A DNA stretch of 64,000 nucleotides, taken from the NCBI GenBank assembly GCA_035610365.1, contig CM069432.1:280868709-280932708 (forward strand), written 5' to 3'. Positions 32,661 through 43,719 of this stretch are shown one piece after another; positions within the stretch are counted from its first letter, which is position 1; each line of letters begins with the position of its first letter. Made by a program: the position numbers and the translations under genes. Source of the stretch: Aquatica leii (Eukaryota > Arthropoda > Insecta > Coleoptera > Lampyridae). The notes beneath the pieces were generated by a model that ran no database searches, had not been told where the DNA came from, and was given only the letters and a program-made list of their open reading frames with translations.

Positions 32661-33879
32661 TCTTACGTGCATTAATTTCTGATGTAATACCCTGTATATT
32701 CATTAACTTCAAATTAGATTTCTGTTTTTGACGCCCTCTGCCGAGTGTAGTTTTCTTCCATTTCCTGTCAAGACGTCCAACCGTCAACTACTTAAAATCG
32801 TGCTTGTGATAAATGATTCTGAATCTTACAAAATCGGCGTTAATAAATATAAAATTCTAATTTGAGAACGCATTTCGAGTAGGTTATTTATCACAAGGTA
32901 AGCTTTTCCTATTAGTTTTTTTAAACTCTTTGGTAATTTCCTTCTTAATTTGATAGTATATTCCGCCACGTTTTTGGCTACATGTTTCAATGCATTATCG
33001 ATCGATGAAGGATTAATATCGACAAATACCTTCACGAAACGATTAGTATTCTGGAAGGCCTATGTCCAAACTGAAAACAAAGTCTCCGCAAGAATTTGTC
33101 TCCGAGATTTTACTTCATATGCGTCAATCGATTGCGATACCAACCTTTTACTAATTGCAAGAAACAGCATTCGATACATCGGGTTCTTATATCTAACTTC
33201 TTTTCGTATTAACAATTTTGTAGATTTCTACTTTTGTGAGTCATTGTGTTGACACGATTTGCTATTCATAATCATTCTAAGCGTAGTCAACGAGGAAAAC
33301 GTTTTCTTCGGGCAAGTACTGGATTGTGGGTAGGTTTTATTTAATTATTTTGTCGCTGTCAAAAAAGTCACTCACGGGATTTAGCTTGTTTTGACTTACG
33401 CAATTATAATAGTTTTTTTAATACCATTTAGGTATTCTCAGTAATTATTTCAGTGATATCGCATGCTGTGAACCATAGTTATTTATCATGTAATTTTTCT
33501 TCGCTTATCGACACCCTATGTGTAATTTATGTATTGTGTGTTGCTGATACTTCCGGTATTTATGTATTTAAAATGTATTACAGAATTTCTGGAGCTCGTT
33601 GTTAATAATCTACGTTATTAAATTATAGTTGTTATGCATATTTTATCTTTCCTTTATGATAACATATCTTTCTCATTTTTTATGGTTACACGAACATCAA
33701 TGTAACAAGGATTACAAACCTGAAATTCGTTACAAGCTTGGATCTTCTGTCCTGATCGAAACAGAAGTTTTACTTATAAAAGATCTGGCGCCCTTTAAAT
33801 ATTATTTATTTGAACCTCCCCTATCTCCGACTGTGTGAGTTGACCGGGCAAGGTTCGTAAGACCTATAAGCTTGTAACA
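32661..33879 (+). repeat. solo LTR-A with target duplication
   Basis: This 1219-bp LTR starts TCTTACGTGC (one mismatch to TGTTACGTGC) and ends AAGCTTGTAACA. It is flanked by the 4-bp duplication AGTT (32657-32660 and 33880-33883). It contains the TATAAAAGATCTGGCGCCC promoter block at 33775-33793. Confidence 0.88.
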
Positions 33880-33883
33880 AGTT

Positions 33884-34650
33884 GACACTAATTCCTTTCA
33901 AAAATTTGGAGGGAAAAGCCTTTGTGGCCTTCTACTGCAACATTTTTTGATTCCTGTAAGATTAATTTTACCAACGCTGTCCATGTTAATGATGGTATCA
34001 AAATCACTCCATCTGTTTTGATAACTTTAAAATAATATCCCTAATCACGCGTATGCACTTCCCAGTGACAAACTGTTAAAAGTAGTAATGTTCCAGAGAC
34101 TACTCCAACAGATACGATTCTAAACGAATTAATAGCTCTTAATTTTACACCTACAAAAGTCATTCAATTGCACAAAGCAAATAAAGTTCCTATGCCTCTC
34201 TTTAAGAATTTAAAAAAAAGAAGAAAGAAAATTAGAAACTCTAATTGTAGAACACCAATCGCACTAATATTTCCGCTGTCAACTTCACGGGCATTCGGAA
34301 TCGAAATGTACTGCTCTTTATCGCTCCTTATCGCTGTGTAAAATGTGGTGATTTAAACTCATCTTACACATAGACTAACACTCGCGATTTACCTGCTAAA
34401 TGGATAATTGTGGAGGTCCTCGCCCCGCTAACTATGGCCAATGTTTTGCTGCTACCAAGCGCACATCCTCTTCTGCAGTACAAAAATTCCCTGCATTGAA
34501 TAACCCCCAAATTACCTCTACCATTTTATTTCCTCCTTTCTAAACTACCAAAGAAGTGCCCTTAGGTACTCATCAATTACCAATTAACAATACAACGTTT
34601 GATACATCGTTCCCTCACTCTAATAAACATGCTTAAATTTCAAGAATTCT
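33884..34650 (+). pseudogene. Jockey-like ORF1 remnant
   Basis: Degenerate sequence in several frames. A piece near 34310-34370 reads as an RCVKCGD-type zinc knuckle, and near 34400-34460 come phrases expected of Jockey ORF1 (DLPAKW, then a PANY-like segment). The rest is frameshifted. It directly precedes the endonuclease of the same element. Confidence 0.5.
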
Positions 34651-34657
34651 AGATGAC

Positions 34658-35135
34658 ATGCTAACAACTTTCAGTCAGTACAACCTTACCAAAATAGCAA
34701 AAATTATGGCGATTATACTAAATATCACATCCCTCAAGATATATTTCTGGAACTGCAATAGTCTTCAGTATAAAACAACTGAACTTCATCACTTTCTTGA
34801 TCAATACGAAATCAATGCTACACTTTTATCGGAAACTCACCTCAATGCTTTAGATAACCCCAAAATTCCTATTTATACTTTTTATCGCACTTATCGTGAC
34901 AATAAAGGCGGTGGCACCAGTATCTTTGTTAAAAAATTCCTTCAGCACCATCAACTCCAAAACCCTGCGTGTGATCATATAGAATCAACGTCAATACTGC
35001 TTGAAACTGCTGTCAGAAATATTAGAGTTTTCTCTTGTTATAAACCACCCAAATCTCCAATGATTGACGACGATCGTGATCGGTTAGTTCCTAACCATCA
35101 ACCTTCCATTGCAGCAGGAAATTTCAACAGTAAAC
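34658..35135 (+). pseudogene. Jockey-like endonuclease, first half (interrupted)
   Basis: The frame starts the APE endonuclease of a Jockey-clade element: LKIYFWNCNSLQYKTTELH, then NATLLSETHLNA, then YRTYRDNKGGGTSIFVKK, and GNFNSKH, which replaces the usual GDFN. The frame is open for 178 codons, but its last 20 codons belong to a 521-bp insertion beginning at 35136. The second half of the domain resumes at 35657. Confidence 0.85.
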
Positions 35136-35656
35136 ATATTCAAATGTGTTTGATGGCAGAGCCATCTCATAGTGTGATTTTACTATGTGTCTAAAGTTTA
35201 CTGTAAATAGCTATAAATGGCGGTAACACGTTGAAATTAGTTTAACACCCGCGAAATTCAAAATATGCTTTGAATAATTTGAATTCCGCGGGTGTTAAAC
35301 TAATTTCAACAAGTTACCGCCGTTTATAGCTTATTACAGTAAACTTTAGACACATAGTAAAATCGCATTATGAGATGGCTCTGCCATTAAACACTTTTGT
35401 ATCGTAACTTCGTCATACTTAAATATAAGCTATAAGGGGCGTCAATGCAATTGTGGGAACTACATTTGAGTGTATCTCCTACTGCTGATGAGCCCCGAAA
35501 GGGCGAAACGGCCATTCACTCTGGTGGCGTTTGCACAGGTGCATTGACATTGTGCTACCCCCAATGTCTTTTTACGTTGTGGTTTTATCCCGCATAATTA
35601 TTCAAAGCATATTTTGAATTTCGCAGGTGTTAAACTAATTTCAACGTGTTACCGCC
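35136..35656 (+). mobile_element. 521-bp palindromic element with hammerhead-like core
   Basis: The insertion sits between duplicated AGTAAAC heptamers (35129-35135 and 35657-35663) in the Jockey endonuclease. Removing one heptamer and the insert restores the expected Lys-x-x-x-Asn-Ser-Arg motif spacing. It holds a 117-bp near-perfect inverted repeat (35146-35262 with 35279-35395, 16-nt loop), a hammerhead-like core at 35485-35509, a 7-bp hairpin (35546-35568) and a third half-arm (35598-35656) that pairs with 35218-35276. It has no coding capacity. It is probably non-autonomous; a Penelope-related or retrozyme-like origin is a guess. Confidence 0.75.
35479..35537 (+). ncRNA. candidate hammerhead ribozyme
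   Basis: The invariant CUGAUGA strand is at 35485-35491. It is followed by stem II (G-CCC with GGG-C, five-base loop, 35492-35504) and then the invariant GAAA (35505-35508). Stem III can form from ACG (35508-35510) with CGU (35528-35530), extended by GCCA/UGGU with a two-base bulge. The cleavage-site base would be U35531. Stem I is weak: CCU and UG at 35478-35484 pair with AGG and CA near 35534-35539 only if a few bases are unpaired. The core is textbook; the flanking stem makes activity uncertain. Confidence 0.65.
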
Positions 35657-35876
35657 AGTAAACGAATTGTTTGTAACAGTCGTGTATACAATCAAAATGG
35701 CCGTAAACTACTTAATTATATAGAAAACCAACCTCAATTATCAGTTACTGCGCCAATTGAATCTACCTACTTCCATGACACCTATCATCCAGACATCTTG
35801 GATATAGCTGTCTTTGACAACATCCGTTTTTCCTTACCATTTACTCTATTCCTGAACTTAATTGAGATCACAACTT
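35657..35876 (+). pseudogene. Jockey-like endonuclease, second half (unit 1)
   Basis: This continues the domain after the inserted element: CNSRVYNQNGRKLLNYIENQ, then VTAPIESTYFHDTYHPDILDIAVFD. It breaks at 35876, where duplicated BEL sequence starts. The same segment recurs at 39668-39893, where it runs on into the rest of the Jockey element. Confidence 0.8.
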
Positions 35877-38165
35877 TCTACAGCGTATATGGACTGAAGG
35901 TTTTGATTGAGATGACGTTCTTAGTCCCGTTTTTGCCTCCGAATAGACTAAATTGGTAGACGGCTTACATCTCTCAAATACACATACCAAGATGCACCTC
36001 TTCTTTTTCTGATCTAATCTTACACGTTGTTGAATTTTGCGACGCTTCTCAGAACGCTGCCGCTATTCACGCCTGTTTTAATTCTGTTAAGTCTGGACAA
36101 ATGAAGTCTTGCCATCTCAGAATCGCTATGTCAAAGCTAGGCTCATTAAAGGTTCTCTCAATTCCAAGACTCGAACTCTGTGGAGCGCTTGTGTTAGCGC
36201 GTCTTTTTGCTTTTACAACCATTAAAGAAGCTAGCATTTATACTGACGCTCAAGTACTCCTTGTGTGGCTCTCACTCTCTCCGCATCGTTTTTATACTTT
36301 TGTAATCGTATGGTAACTATTCTTGATCGCACTGAACGATATCAATCGCATCACGTTGGTACTGCCCAAAATCCTGCTGATTTAACTTGTCGTGGTGCTA
36401 CTCCTGAAGTTATGAACAGCGCTTCTCTTGGAATTTCCGGTCCGATTTTTTTAAGCCTCTGTCGCAGTGGCGTTCTCTTTCTGTTCCGACGGTTTTGAAT
36501 TCTTCTCTACCTGATATGAAAGTTAGTTCATCTTACTCGCCTTATACGTTCTCATCCTTTGCTTCCAGTCATCGAACGATTTTCTTCTTTTCTAAAAATG
36601 CAACAAACGTTTGTATGGATACTTCGTTTCTTTCAAAGCGCTCAAGTTTGCAACCCAGCATTTCCTCTGGATAACAAACTTCTACCTCTTTCTCCTGCCG
36701 AACTACAAAAGGATTTTGTTACTTCGGCAAGGTAAACTCCTGCCTTTTTTTTTAGAACAGTTGTTTCCGTTTATTGGTAAGTAAAGTCTCTTTAGGGTGG
36801 GCAGAAGACTGGGTTTCTCTACCTTGCCGTCGACTTGTCATTGACCGCAAGCTCATCTCTCCGCTCCTTTGTGTACTCACTATCATGTAGTCTCTTCATT
36901 CTGGTCCTCAAACCGTTCAAACTCTATTGCAATCTAACCGTGGTTTTTAAGGCCTTTACCGTAACCTTTTACTGTTAACGTTAATACTTTTCGTTCGTCT
37001 CGAACTACTAAAGGCTATCTGTGTTTGCTTGTCTGCACCACGACTAAAGGTGTATATCTGGTTTGCTTCGTCGTTATCTACAAAAGCTTTTTTTTTATTT
37101 AGATAGGTTTATTGCGCGTCGGTGAATACCATATCGCATTAGATCAGACCATTGTGGCAATGATGTCGGCGCAGTTAGAAAGCTTGTTGATCTGTATGTA
37201 TTTTTGCACAAAAAACAATTATTTCCTTTGTGAACGTCTTTCACTTCGTAATATTAACTGCGTTTTTAACCCTCCGTATGCTTCTCATTTCGGAGGTTTT
37301 TGGAAAGCAGCTATTAAGTCTGCTAATCTGTTATGTCAAATAATTGGTACAGCGACCGTGACCGAAGAGTTTTGTATGATATTTTCTCAAATCGAAGCGA
37401 TATTAAATAACCGTTCGTTGTGCGCCTTTTCATCTGATTCCGCTGAAGCTGCAAACTATTTGAGTCCAGGTCATTTTCTTATTGAAGAGCCTTTGCTTTT
37501 TTCTACTTCTTTTCTAGACGCTAATCACTTTACTTTCAAACAACGTTGGCCGCATCAGAACAGCATTGTACAATCCTTTTGGCGTCGTTGATCGGCTGAA
37601 TTTTTGCATACTTTAACTCAACGGAAAAAATGGTCTCAACATAACCCTCGTCCACAAGTGGGCGATATAGTTCTAGTTCAAGATCCTAACCGACCTTTAA
37701 TTTTATGTTTTATTGGAAGAGTGACCGAGTTGCATCCAAGATGATCTCTCTCGAATAACCATCGTTAAAACAGCAAATTGTTATCTCACTTGCTCCTTAT
37801 CGCGATTAGCTCCTCTTCCTAGACATGATTTTTTTTTCATTTTTATTTGTTCTCGTTTGTTCTTGTGGTTTTGTACTGATTTTCCTTTAATTATCCCTTT
37901 AAAATTTAGCGTTGCTTATTTTAAGTGGGCATGTTGGCGCGAGCGTTTGATTTATAGTCGTTTCCGATGGATGCATTTTTTTTCCATGACATGCTGCCCC
38001 TTAATTAAGTTGCTTCGTTGGTTAAAACTTTTTTTTGAAAAAGATTCAATGTTACTTGACTTAACTTCATAGTGCTTTCAAGTTTTCTTTCTGACCATTC
38101 TGGTAACTGTTGTCGTGGCCTTGATTTATTTTGGAGTTGGGTGATTGTGCGCGCCTTAATTCATT
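35877..38165 (+). pseudogene. BEL/Pao copy F (pol remnant and LTR)
   Basis: RNase H (36030-36480), integrase (36910-37340) and DUF5641-like sequence (37400-37780) are recognisable and nearly identical to BEL-E. An example is the 72-codon frame at 36101, which differs by one residue from that at 26822. The best integrase block is at 37250-37590 (FNPPYASHFGGFWKAAIKSAN). An LTR start (TGTTGGCGCGAGCG) lies at about 37930. Stops and a frameshift in every domain mark it as dead. Confidence 0.8.
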
Positions 38166-38170
38166 CCTTA

Positions 38171-38413
38171 TGCTGAATATCTGATTACAGGAGTGAAAAC
38201 TTCATTATAGTCAATGCCATATTTTTGACTAAAGCCTTTAGCTACTAGTCTAGCTCGGTATGTTTTCTTTCCTTCTAAATCCATATTTGTTTTGAAAACC
38301 TATTTGTTCTTAACACCTTTCTTTCCCTCAGGCAAATCGACTATACACCAAGTCTTATTTTCATGAAGTGAATAAATTTCATCATGCATAGCTTCTAGCC
38401 ATTTCTCTTTATC
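38171..38413 (-). pseudogene. Copia RT fragment (unit 2)
   Basis: It is the duplicate of 30581-30823 with the same RT N-terminal motifs on the minus strand. The upstream protease and gag part is deleted. Confidence 0.7.
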
Positions 38414-39040
38414 TACTTCAAACCTTTAGAATATACATGCTGAAGTTTTTTAGGGCAATGTCCTGAATCCAATACTGTACCTTCTCTTTACGGCTGACTT
38501 GCCAATAACTGATGACGTAAAAGTATGCACGAACGTCTTGAAATTATAGGCCCTGCTTCAAATAAGCCAGGATAATATATTCTCCTGATTGAAGAAATTG
38601 CGTATTAAATCTAACGAGATAAAGTCTGTTCATGTCGCCTACTCTTAGGAAAGAGACTTGCTTACTAGAAAATACTACCGGCTGTTAAACAGAAACAGGC
38701 TATCATTGGTGTGTATCATGAAGCTAACATGGACATATAGAATACAGCTATGGGCACTCAAAACTGGAAATATTACAGAGATTTCAGTTTAAACTGCTGA
38801 TGATTATTGTTAAAGCATCTTGGTACGTGACCAATAAGAAATTGCACCAAGATCTAAAGATGACAACTATAAAAGATGAAATAAAAGGCTGAAGGTCAAA
38901 ATCTAAAGACCGTCTTATTAACGGTAAAAATGAGCTTGCATTTGATTTGCTAAAGCAAACAGTGATATTTTCAAGGCTAAAATAGATAACTCCCTTAGAC
39001 TTACGCTCATAATACATTCCCCTCCGATCTTTCAAAGTCC
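38414..39040 (+). pseudogene. non-LTR RT C-terminal fragment (unit 2)
   Basis: It is the duplicate of 32024-32650, with a few small indels and further stops. Confidence 0.6.
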
Positions 39041-39045
39041 AAGTA

Positions 39046-39530
39046 TGTTACGTGCAATAATTTCTGATGTAATACCCTGTATATTAACTTCAAGTTAGAT
39101 TTCTGTTTTTGACGCCCTCTGCCGAGTGTGGTTTGATTCCATTTCCTGTCAAGACGTCCAACCGTCAACTACTTAAAATCGTGCTTGTGATAAATGATTC
39201 TGAATTTTACAAAATCCGCGTAATGAATATAAAATTCTAATTTGAGAACGCATTTCGAGTAGGTTATTTATCACAAGGTAAGCTTTTCCTATTAGTTTTT
39301 TTAAACTCTTTGGTAATTTCCTTCTTAATTTGATAGCACGTTCCGCCACGTTTTTGGCTACATGTTTCGATGCATTATCGATCGATGAGGGATTAATATC
39401 GACAAATACCTTCACTAAACGATTAGTATTCTGGAAGACCTATGCCCAAACTGAACACGACAAGAATTTGTCTCCGAGATATTACTTCTTATGCGTCAAT
39501 CGATTGCGATACCAACCTTTTACTTATTAC
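39046..39530 (+). repeat. LTR-A, truncated copy in unit 2
   Basis: It begins TGTTACGTGCAATAATTT and follows the LTR at 32661 for about 485 bp, then joins the hammerhead element at 39531. It is the remnant of the duplicated solo LTR. Confidence 0.8.
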
Positions 39531-39667
39531 TCTGGTGGCGTTTGCACAGGTGCATTGACATTGCTTTACCCCCAATGTCTTTTTACGTGGTGGTTTTATC
39601 CCGCATAATTATTCAAAGCATATTTTGAATTTCGCAGGTGTTAAACTAATTTCAACGTGTTACCGCC
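39531..39667 (+). mobile_element. 3' part of the hammerhead element (copy 2)
   Basis: It is nearly identical to 35520-35656, including the GACATTG hairpin region and the half-arm end, and is followed by the same AGTAAAC target copy (39668-39674). The CUGAUGA and GAAA strands are deleted. Confidence 0.8.
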
Positions 39668-41190
39668 AGTAAACAAATTGTTTGTAACAGTCGTGTATAC
39701 AATCCAAATGGCCGTAAACTACTTAATTATATAGAAAACCAACCTCAATTATCAGTTACTGCACCAATTGAATCTACCTACTTCCATGACACCTATCATC
39801 CAGACATCTTGGATATAGCTGTCTTTCAGAACATCCGTTTTTCCTTACCATTTACTCCATTCCTGAACTTAATTGAGATCACAACTTCATTATAACGCTT
39901 ACAACAGATCCTGTGCTCAGTTTAGGTTTTCATACCGATTGGACTAGATTTAATCAATTACTAATTAATAATCTCGGCCCAATCCCAATTATTAATTTGC
40001 AAAAATGCTTTGACGATAACATTAAGTTTTTTCAAACAGCAGTCATTGATTCCAATAACCTCGCTACCACTTCAACTATTAACAAATATTCAAATTCTCT
40101 ACCTATTGATAGTGAGTAGTTAATTTGACACAAAAACCGCGTTAAGCATATATATCAAGGAACCCTACACCCCTAACACAAAAGAAATCTAAACAAATTA
40201 GAAATTGATGTACGTCTAGCTCTACAAAATTACAAAAACGAGGCCTGGGCATCCAAATTAGATTCTCAAAATCGTGACCACTAATTTGGCGTATGTAAAA
40301 AAAAATTTGCGTAACATTTTCTCTAGACTTGATCTACCAATTTATTCTGCAAACGGTCTGGTTTACTCTACTGCGGAAAAAATAGAATCACATGCTGATA
40401 ATCTTAAGGTACAATACTTCCCCAACTACCAAATCGCTGATTTTAGCCTTATGGATAGAATAAACTCAAATGTTGTTAGGTTTCTATCGCAAATACACTC
40501 AGATCCACCACTTTCTCTAGCCTCTCCGTTTAAAATTTCAAAAATTATGCGGTTTCTCAAAAATCGTAAAGCTCTTGATCATGATAAAACTTCAAATAAC
40601 ATTATTAAAAACTTTTCTCAGAAAGCAATAATTTTTTTCACCGCCATCGTCAATGGTATACTAATAATAGGTTATTCGCCACGTGACTGGCAGACAACTG
40701 ATGTAACAGTACTTCCGAAACGTCCGGTAAGTCTTCTTCCTGGCATCTTCAAAATTGCTAACGGAATCATTCTGTCTTGTTTGAACTTAGAAATCCGCCG
40801 TCAATAAACGTCGTGTTTCTCTTAAATCTTCGGCTACTCTTCTCTGTCGCAAAAACAAATTAATTCCAAAAAACAAAATTATTTTGTATAAAACTATCAT
40901 AAATCCCATTATGCTTTATTATTACTTATTATTTACAAAATTCAAATAGTCTAAAATAATTCTTTTAGCGCACCCTGGTTCGTCAGGAACAAAGACCTCC
41001 ACCTAGATGCCATTCTCCCTCTCATTAAAGAACAAATCTTAAATAAAGCAAAATCACAATTTTCCAAAAATTCAATCTATCCAAACCCACTTGTAAAAAA
41101 TTCTACTACAACGAATCGCAAAGGAAAATTAAACTCCCAAGCCACTCGAAAATTAATGAACCCAAGCATTTTATCTATGTTTAATAATAA
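39668..41190 (+). pseudogene. Jockey-like element: endonuclease end and RT remnants
   Basis: The endonuclease end (39668-39893) continues into the inter-domain region (39913-40119) and RT N-terminal blocks (40274-40807: NGLVYSTAEKIESHADNLK, SPFKISKIMRFLKNRKALD, IVNGILIIGYSPRDWQTTDV, VSLLPGIFK). The catalytic palm is missing: at about 40805 the sequence jumps to the thumb and C-terminal blocks (ATLLCRKNKLIPKNKIILYK, then APWFVRNKDLH near 40970). It is therefore an internally deleted Jockey-clade copy. Confidence 0.8.
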
Positions 41191-41444
41191 TCCTGTTTAA
41201 ACTTCACCATATGGAATTATCTTACAAAACGACGGGGTAAAAGAAAAACTTCCTGGCCCATCTGAAAGAAGAAGATTACATTAGATCATGATACTCCTAC
41301 AACTTACTGACATTTGAAGTGGTTAAGTCACTGAACTTGAACGGCAAAGAATTCTGAAAAACTATTTAAACATATTGCTGAATGTCCGTAAATGAGACAA
41401 GCTGTCTGCATATAAAAAATATATACGTTGTAACAGTAAAAATA

Positions 41445-42350
41445 TTCAGACAAATAATTATTTTTGGGTTTTGAACCGCGTTCCATATTTACACGTTTCA
41501 CAAAATTTATAAAACTTAGAAAACTTACAAACTTTGAAAAATTTACAATGTTTGACGTTTTGACAGTCATGTCGCTGTCTTTATAGCCTTTAAGCCTTTA
41601 TATTACGCCGTTCGGATCAATGGTTCGTGACGGTTCCGATTCATTCGTTTTCCGAAACATGTTTTTCTATATTGGCGCTAGATCGATTTCATTATTCCTA
41701 ATAAAATCGTCGTACTTCTGGATTTCAATGGCTTCCTTGTATAGTCTAGGCCAGAAGTTTTGGGATTTAGCCAACATTTTGCCTTTTCAAATTTTATCAT
41801 GTGATCGGTGTCTAAAAAGTGTTCCGCAACAGCAGATCTTCTGTTATGTCTCTTTGTATCCGCCTTATGTTTTTTTAATCTGGTAGCTATGTTGCGTCCC
41901 GTTTGTCCTATGTAAGCCAGCCCACACGAACAAGGGATGTGATTAGACCCCTGGTTCCTCGAGTGGTGCTTTTGTGTCTTTTGATTTTGAGAAATTGGCG
42001 AATATTTTATTTGTTGCAGTAAACATCACTTCGATATTTTTCCTTCTAAGTATCCTGGCTATTTTATCCGTGTAGCATTTTTATGTAAGGAAGGAAGGAA
42101 GTTGCCACGGGTTCCTCCTTTTTTGGTTTTTTCTTACTGTGTTTGTTAATTGCTCGATATATGTCTGCTTTTCTGAAACCGTTTTATTATTATTATTATT
42201 AAGGCATTTGTTAGGTGACCTAGGCCCAGTGTACTAAAGTTTTTAGAACTGCAAACTTCTGAGCTGGATGATGATGTGACTCGGCGTTGAGGTATCTGTC
42301 AGTATGTGTCAGTTTTCTATATACTTGATATCCCAATTTGTTCCCAGCAC
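41445..42350 (-). pseudogene. Penelope-like element fragment, minus copy
   Basis: On the minus strand this carries the end of a Penelope-type RT (LGYQVYRKLTHTDRYLNAES, near 42330-42230), the GIY-YIG endonuclease region (41960-41830) and the 3' UTR. It mirrors 42720-43630, so the two form inverted arms of about 0.9 kb. Frames are interrupted. Confidence 0.8.
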
Positions 42351-43630
42351 TCAGGACCAAATTACGAAAAGCGAATTTGGATGAGGAGCTTAACGCATTA
42401 ATTGAGCTATGCTTAAAGTCCACGTACTTCTCATTCAACAATATTGTATACGAATAAATTGAAGGGGCATCCATGGGATCACCACTTTCTCCAGTCATCG
42501 CCAATATATTAATGGAAGATTTGAAAGAAAGACCATTAGAAACCGCTACCCTAAAACCAAAATGCTGGCTACGTTATGTGGACGATACATTTGTAATTTG
42601 GTCTCATGGAACAGAAACACTACACAACTTTCTGGATCACATCAACCAGTTAGATTTCAACATCAAATTTACCATGGAAAAGGAAACAAACAGAAACATT
42701 CCGTTCTTGAACGTACTGGTCACTCGAAATATGGACAACAAATTGGGACATCAAGTATATAGAAAACTGACACATACTGACAGATACCTCAACGCCGAAT
42801 CACATCATCATCCAGCTCAGAAGTTTACAGTTCTAAAAACTTTAGAAGGCCAAAGCGATCAGTGAACCGAACACGTTAAAAACTGAGCTAGGTCACCTAA
42901 CAAACGCCTTAATAAAAAACGGTTTCAGAAAAGCAGACATATATCGAGCAATTAACAAACACAGTAAGGAAAAACCAAAGAAGGAGGAACCCGTGGCAAC
43001 TTCCTTCCTTCCTTACATAAAAATGCTACACGGATAAAATAGCCAGAATACTTACAGGGAAAAATATCAAGGTGATCTTCACTGCAACAAATAAAATATC
43101 CGCCAATTTCTCAAAATCAAAAGAAACAAAAGCACCACTCGAGGAACCAGGGGTCTACCACATCCCTTGTTCGTGTGGTCTGGCTTACAGAGGACAAACG
43201 GGACGCAACATAGCTGCCAGATTAAAAGAACATAAGGCGGATACAAAGAGACATAACACAAGATCACAAGAGGCAACAATGTTGGTTAAATCCCAAAACT
43301 TCTGGCCTAGACTATACAAGGAAGCCATTGAAATCCAGAAGTACGACGATTTTAATAGGAATAATGAAATCGATCAAGCGCCAATATAGAAAAACATGTT
43401 TCGGAAAACGAATGAATCGGAACCGTCACGAACCATTGACCCGAACGGCGTAATATAAAGGATCAGGATCATATATCTTCAGTTTCAGTTTTTTCTGAAG
43501 AAAACAGCGACATGACTGTTGAAACGTCAAACATTGAAAAATTTTCTAAGTTTTCTAAGTTTTTATAAATTTTGTGAAACGTGTAAATATGGAACGCGGT
43601 TCAAAACCCGAAAATAATTATTTGTTAAAA
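42350..43630 (+). pseudogene. Penelope-like element: RT and GIY-YIG endonuclease, plus copy
   Basis: RT blocks read LDEELNALIELCLKSTYFSF (42390-42440), then after one stop EGASMGSPLSPVIANI (42467 onward), then the catalytic LRYVDDTFVIW (42570) and NIKFTMEKE. The LGHQVYRKLTHTDRYLNAES block at 42745-42805 has the same Penelope-type form. The GIY-YIG nuclease at 43160-43270 has GVYHIPCSCGLAYRGQTGR and RLKEHK. This RT plus GIY-YIG order is diagnostic of Penelope-like elements. A stop upstream of MGSP and frame breaks near 42865 and 43070 disable it. It is 5'-truncated and joined head-to-head to the minus copy at about 42350. Confidence 0.88.
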
Positions 43631-43719
43631 AATCAAGGCCGCGAAGGCCTCAAAAATAAAAAAATATTCAGAATCATTGAAAACAACAAAATTTAGTATT
43701 GCTTTAATTTTTACTTTTT

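Larger units (their letters stand above)
26600..35876 (+). repeat. tandem segmental duplication, unit 1
   Basis: From TTCTACAGCGTATATGGAC at 26600 the sequence (BEL-E, Copia remnant, non-LTR fragment, LTR-A, Jockey 5' part with the hammerhead element) is repeated in the same order from 35877. Unit 1 carries a solo LTR at 27547-29105 that unit 2 lacks, and keeps blocks (30824-32023 and 33155-35518) that unit 2 has lost. Confidence 0.8.
35877..39893 (+). repeat. tandem segmental duplication, unit 2
   Basis: It repeats unit 1 (26600 onward) in order with high identity. Differences are the absence of the solo LTR at about 36821, a deletion of about 1.2 kb of Copia sequence at about 38413, and a deletion of about 2.36 kb at about 39530 that joins the middle of LTR-A to the middle of the hammerhead element. 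Confidence 0.8.

Noticed and set aside
41620..41886. 88-codon plus-strand frame
   Set aside because: It is antisense to the GIY-YIG part of the minus-strand Penelope fragment.
42184..42200. TTA microsatellite
   Set aside because: Too short to be informative, and lies within the degraded Penelope fragment.
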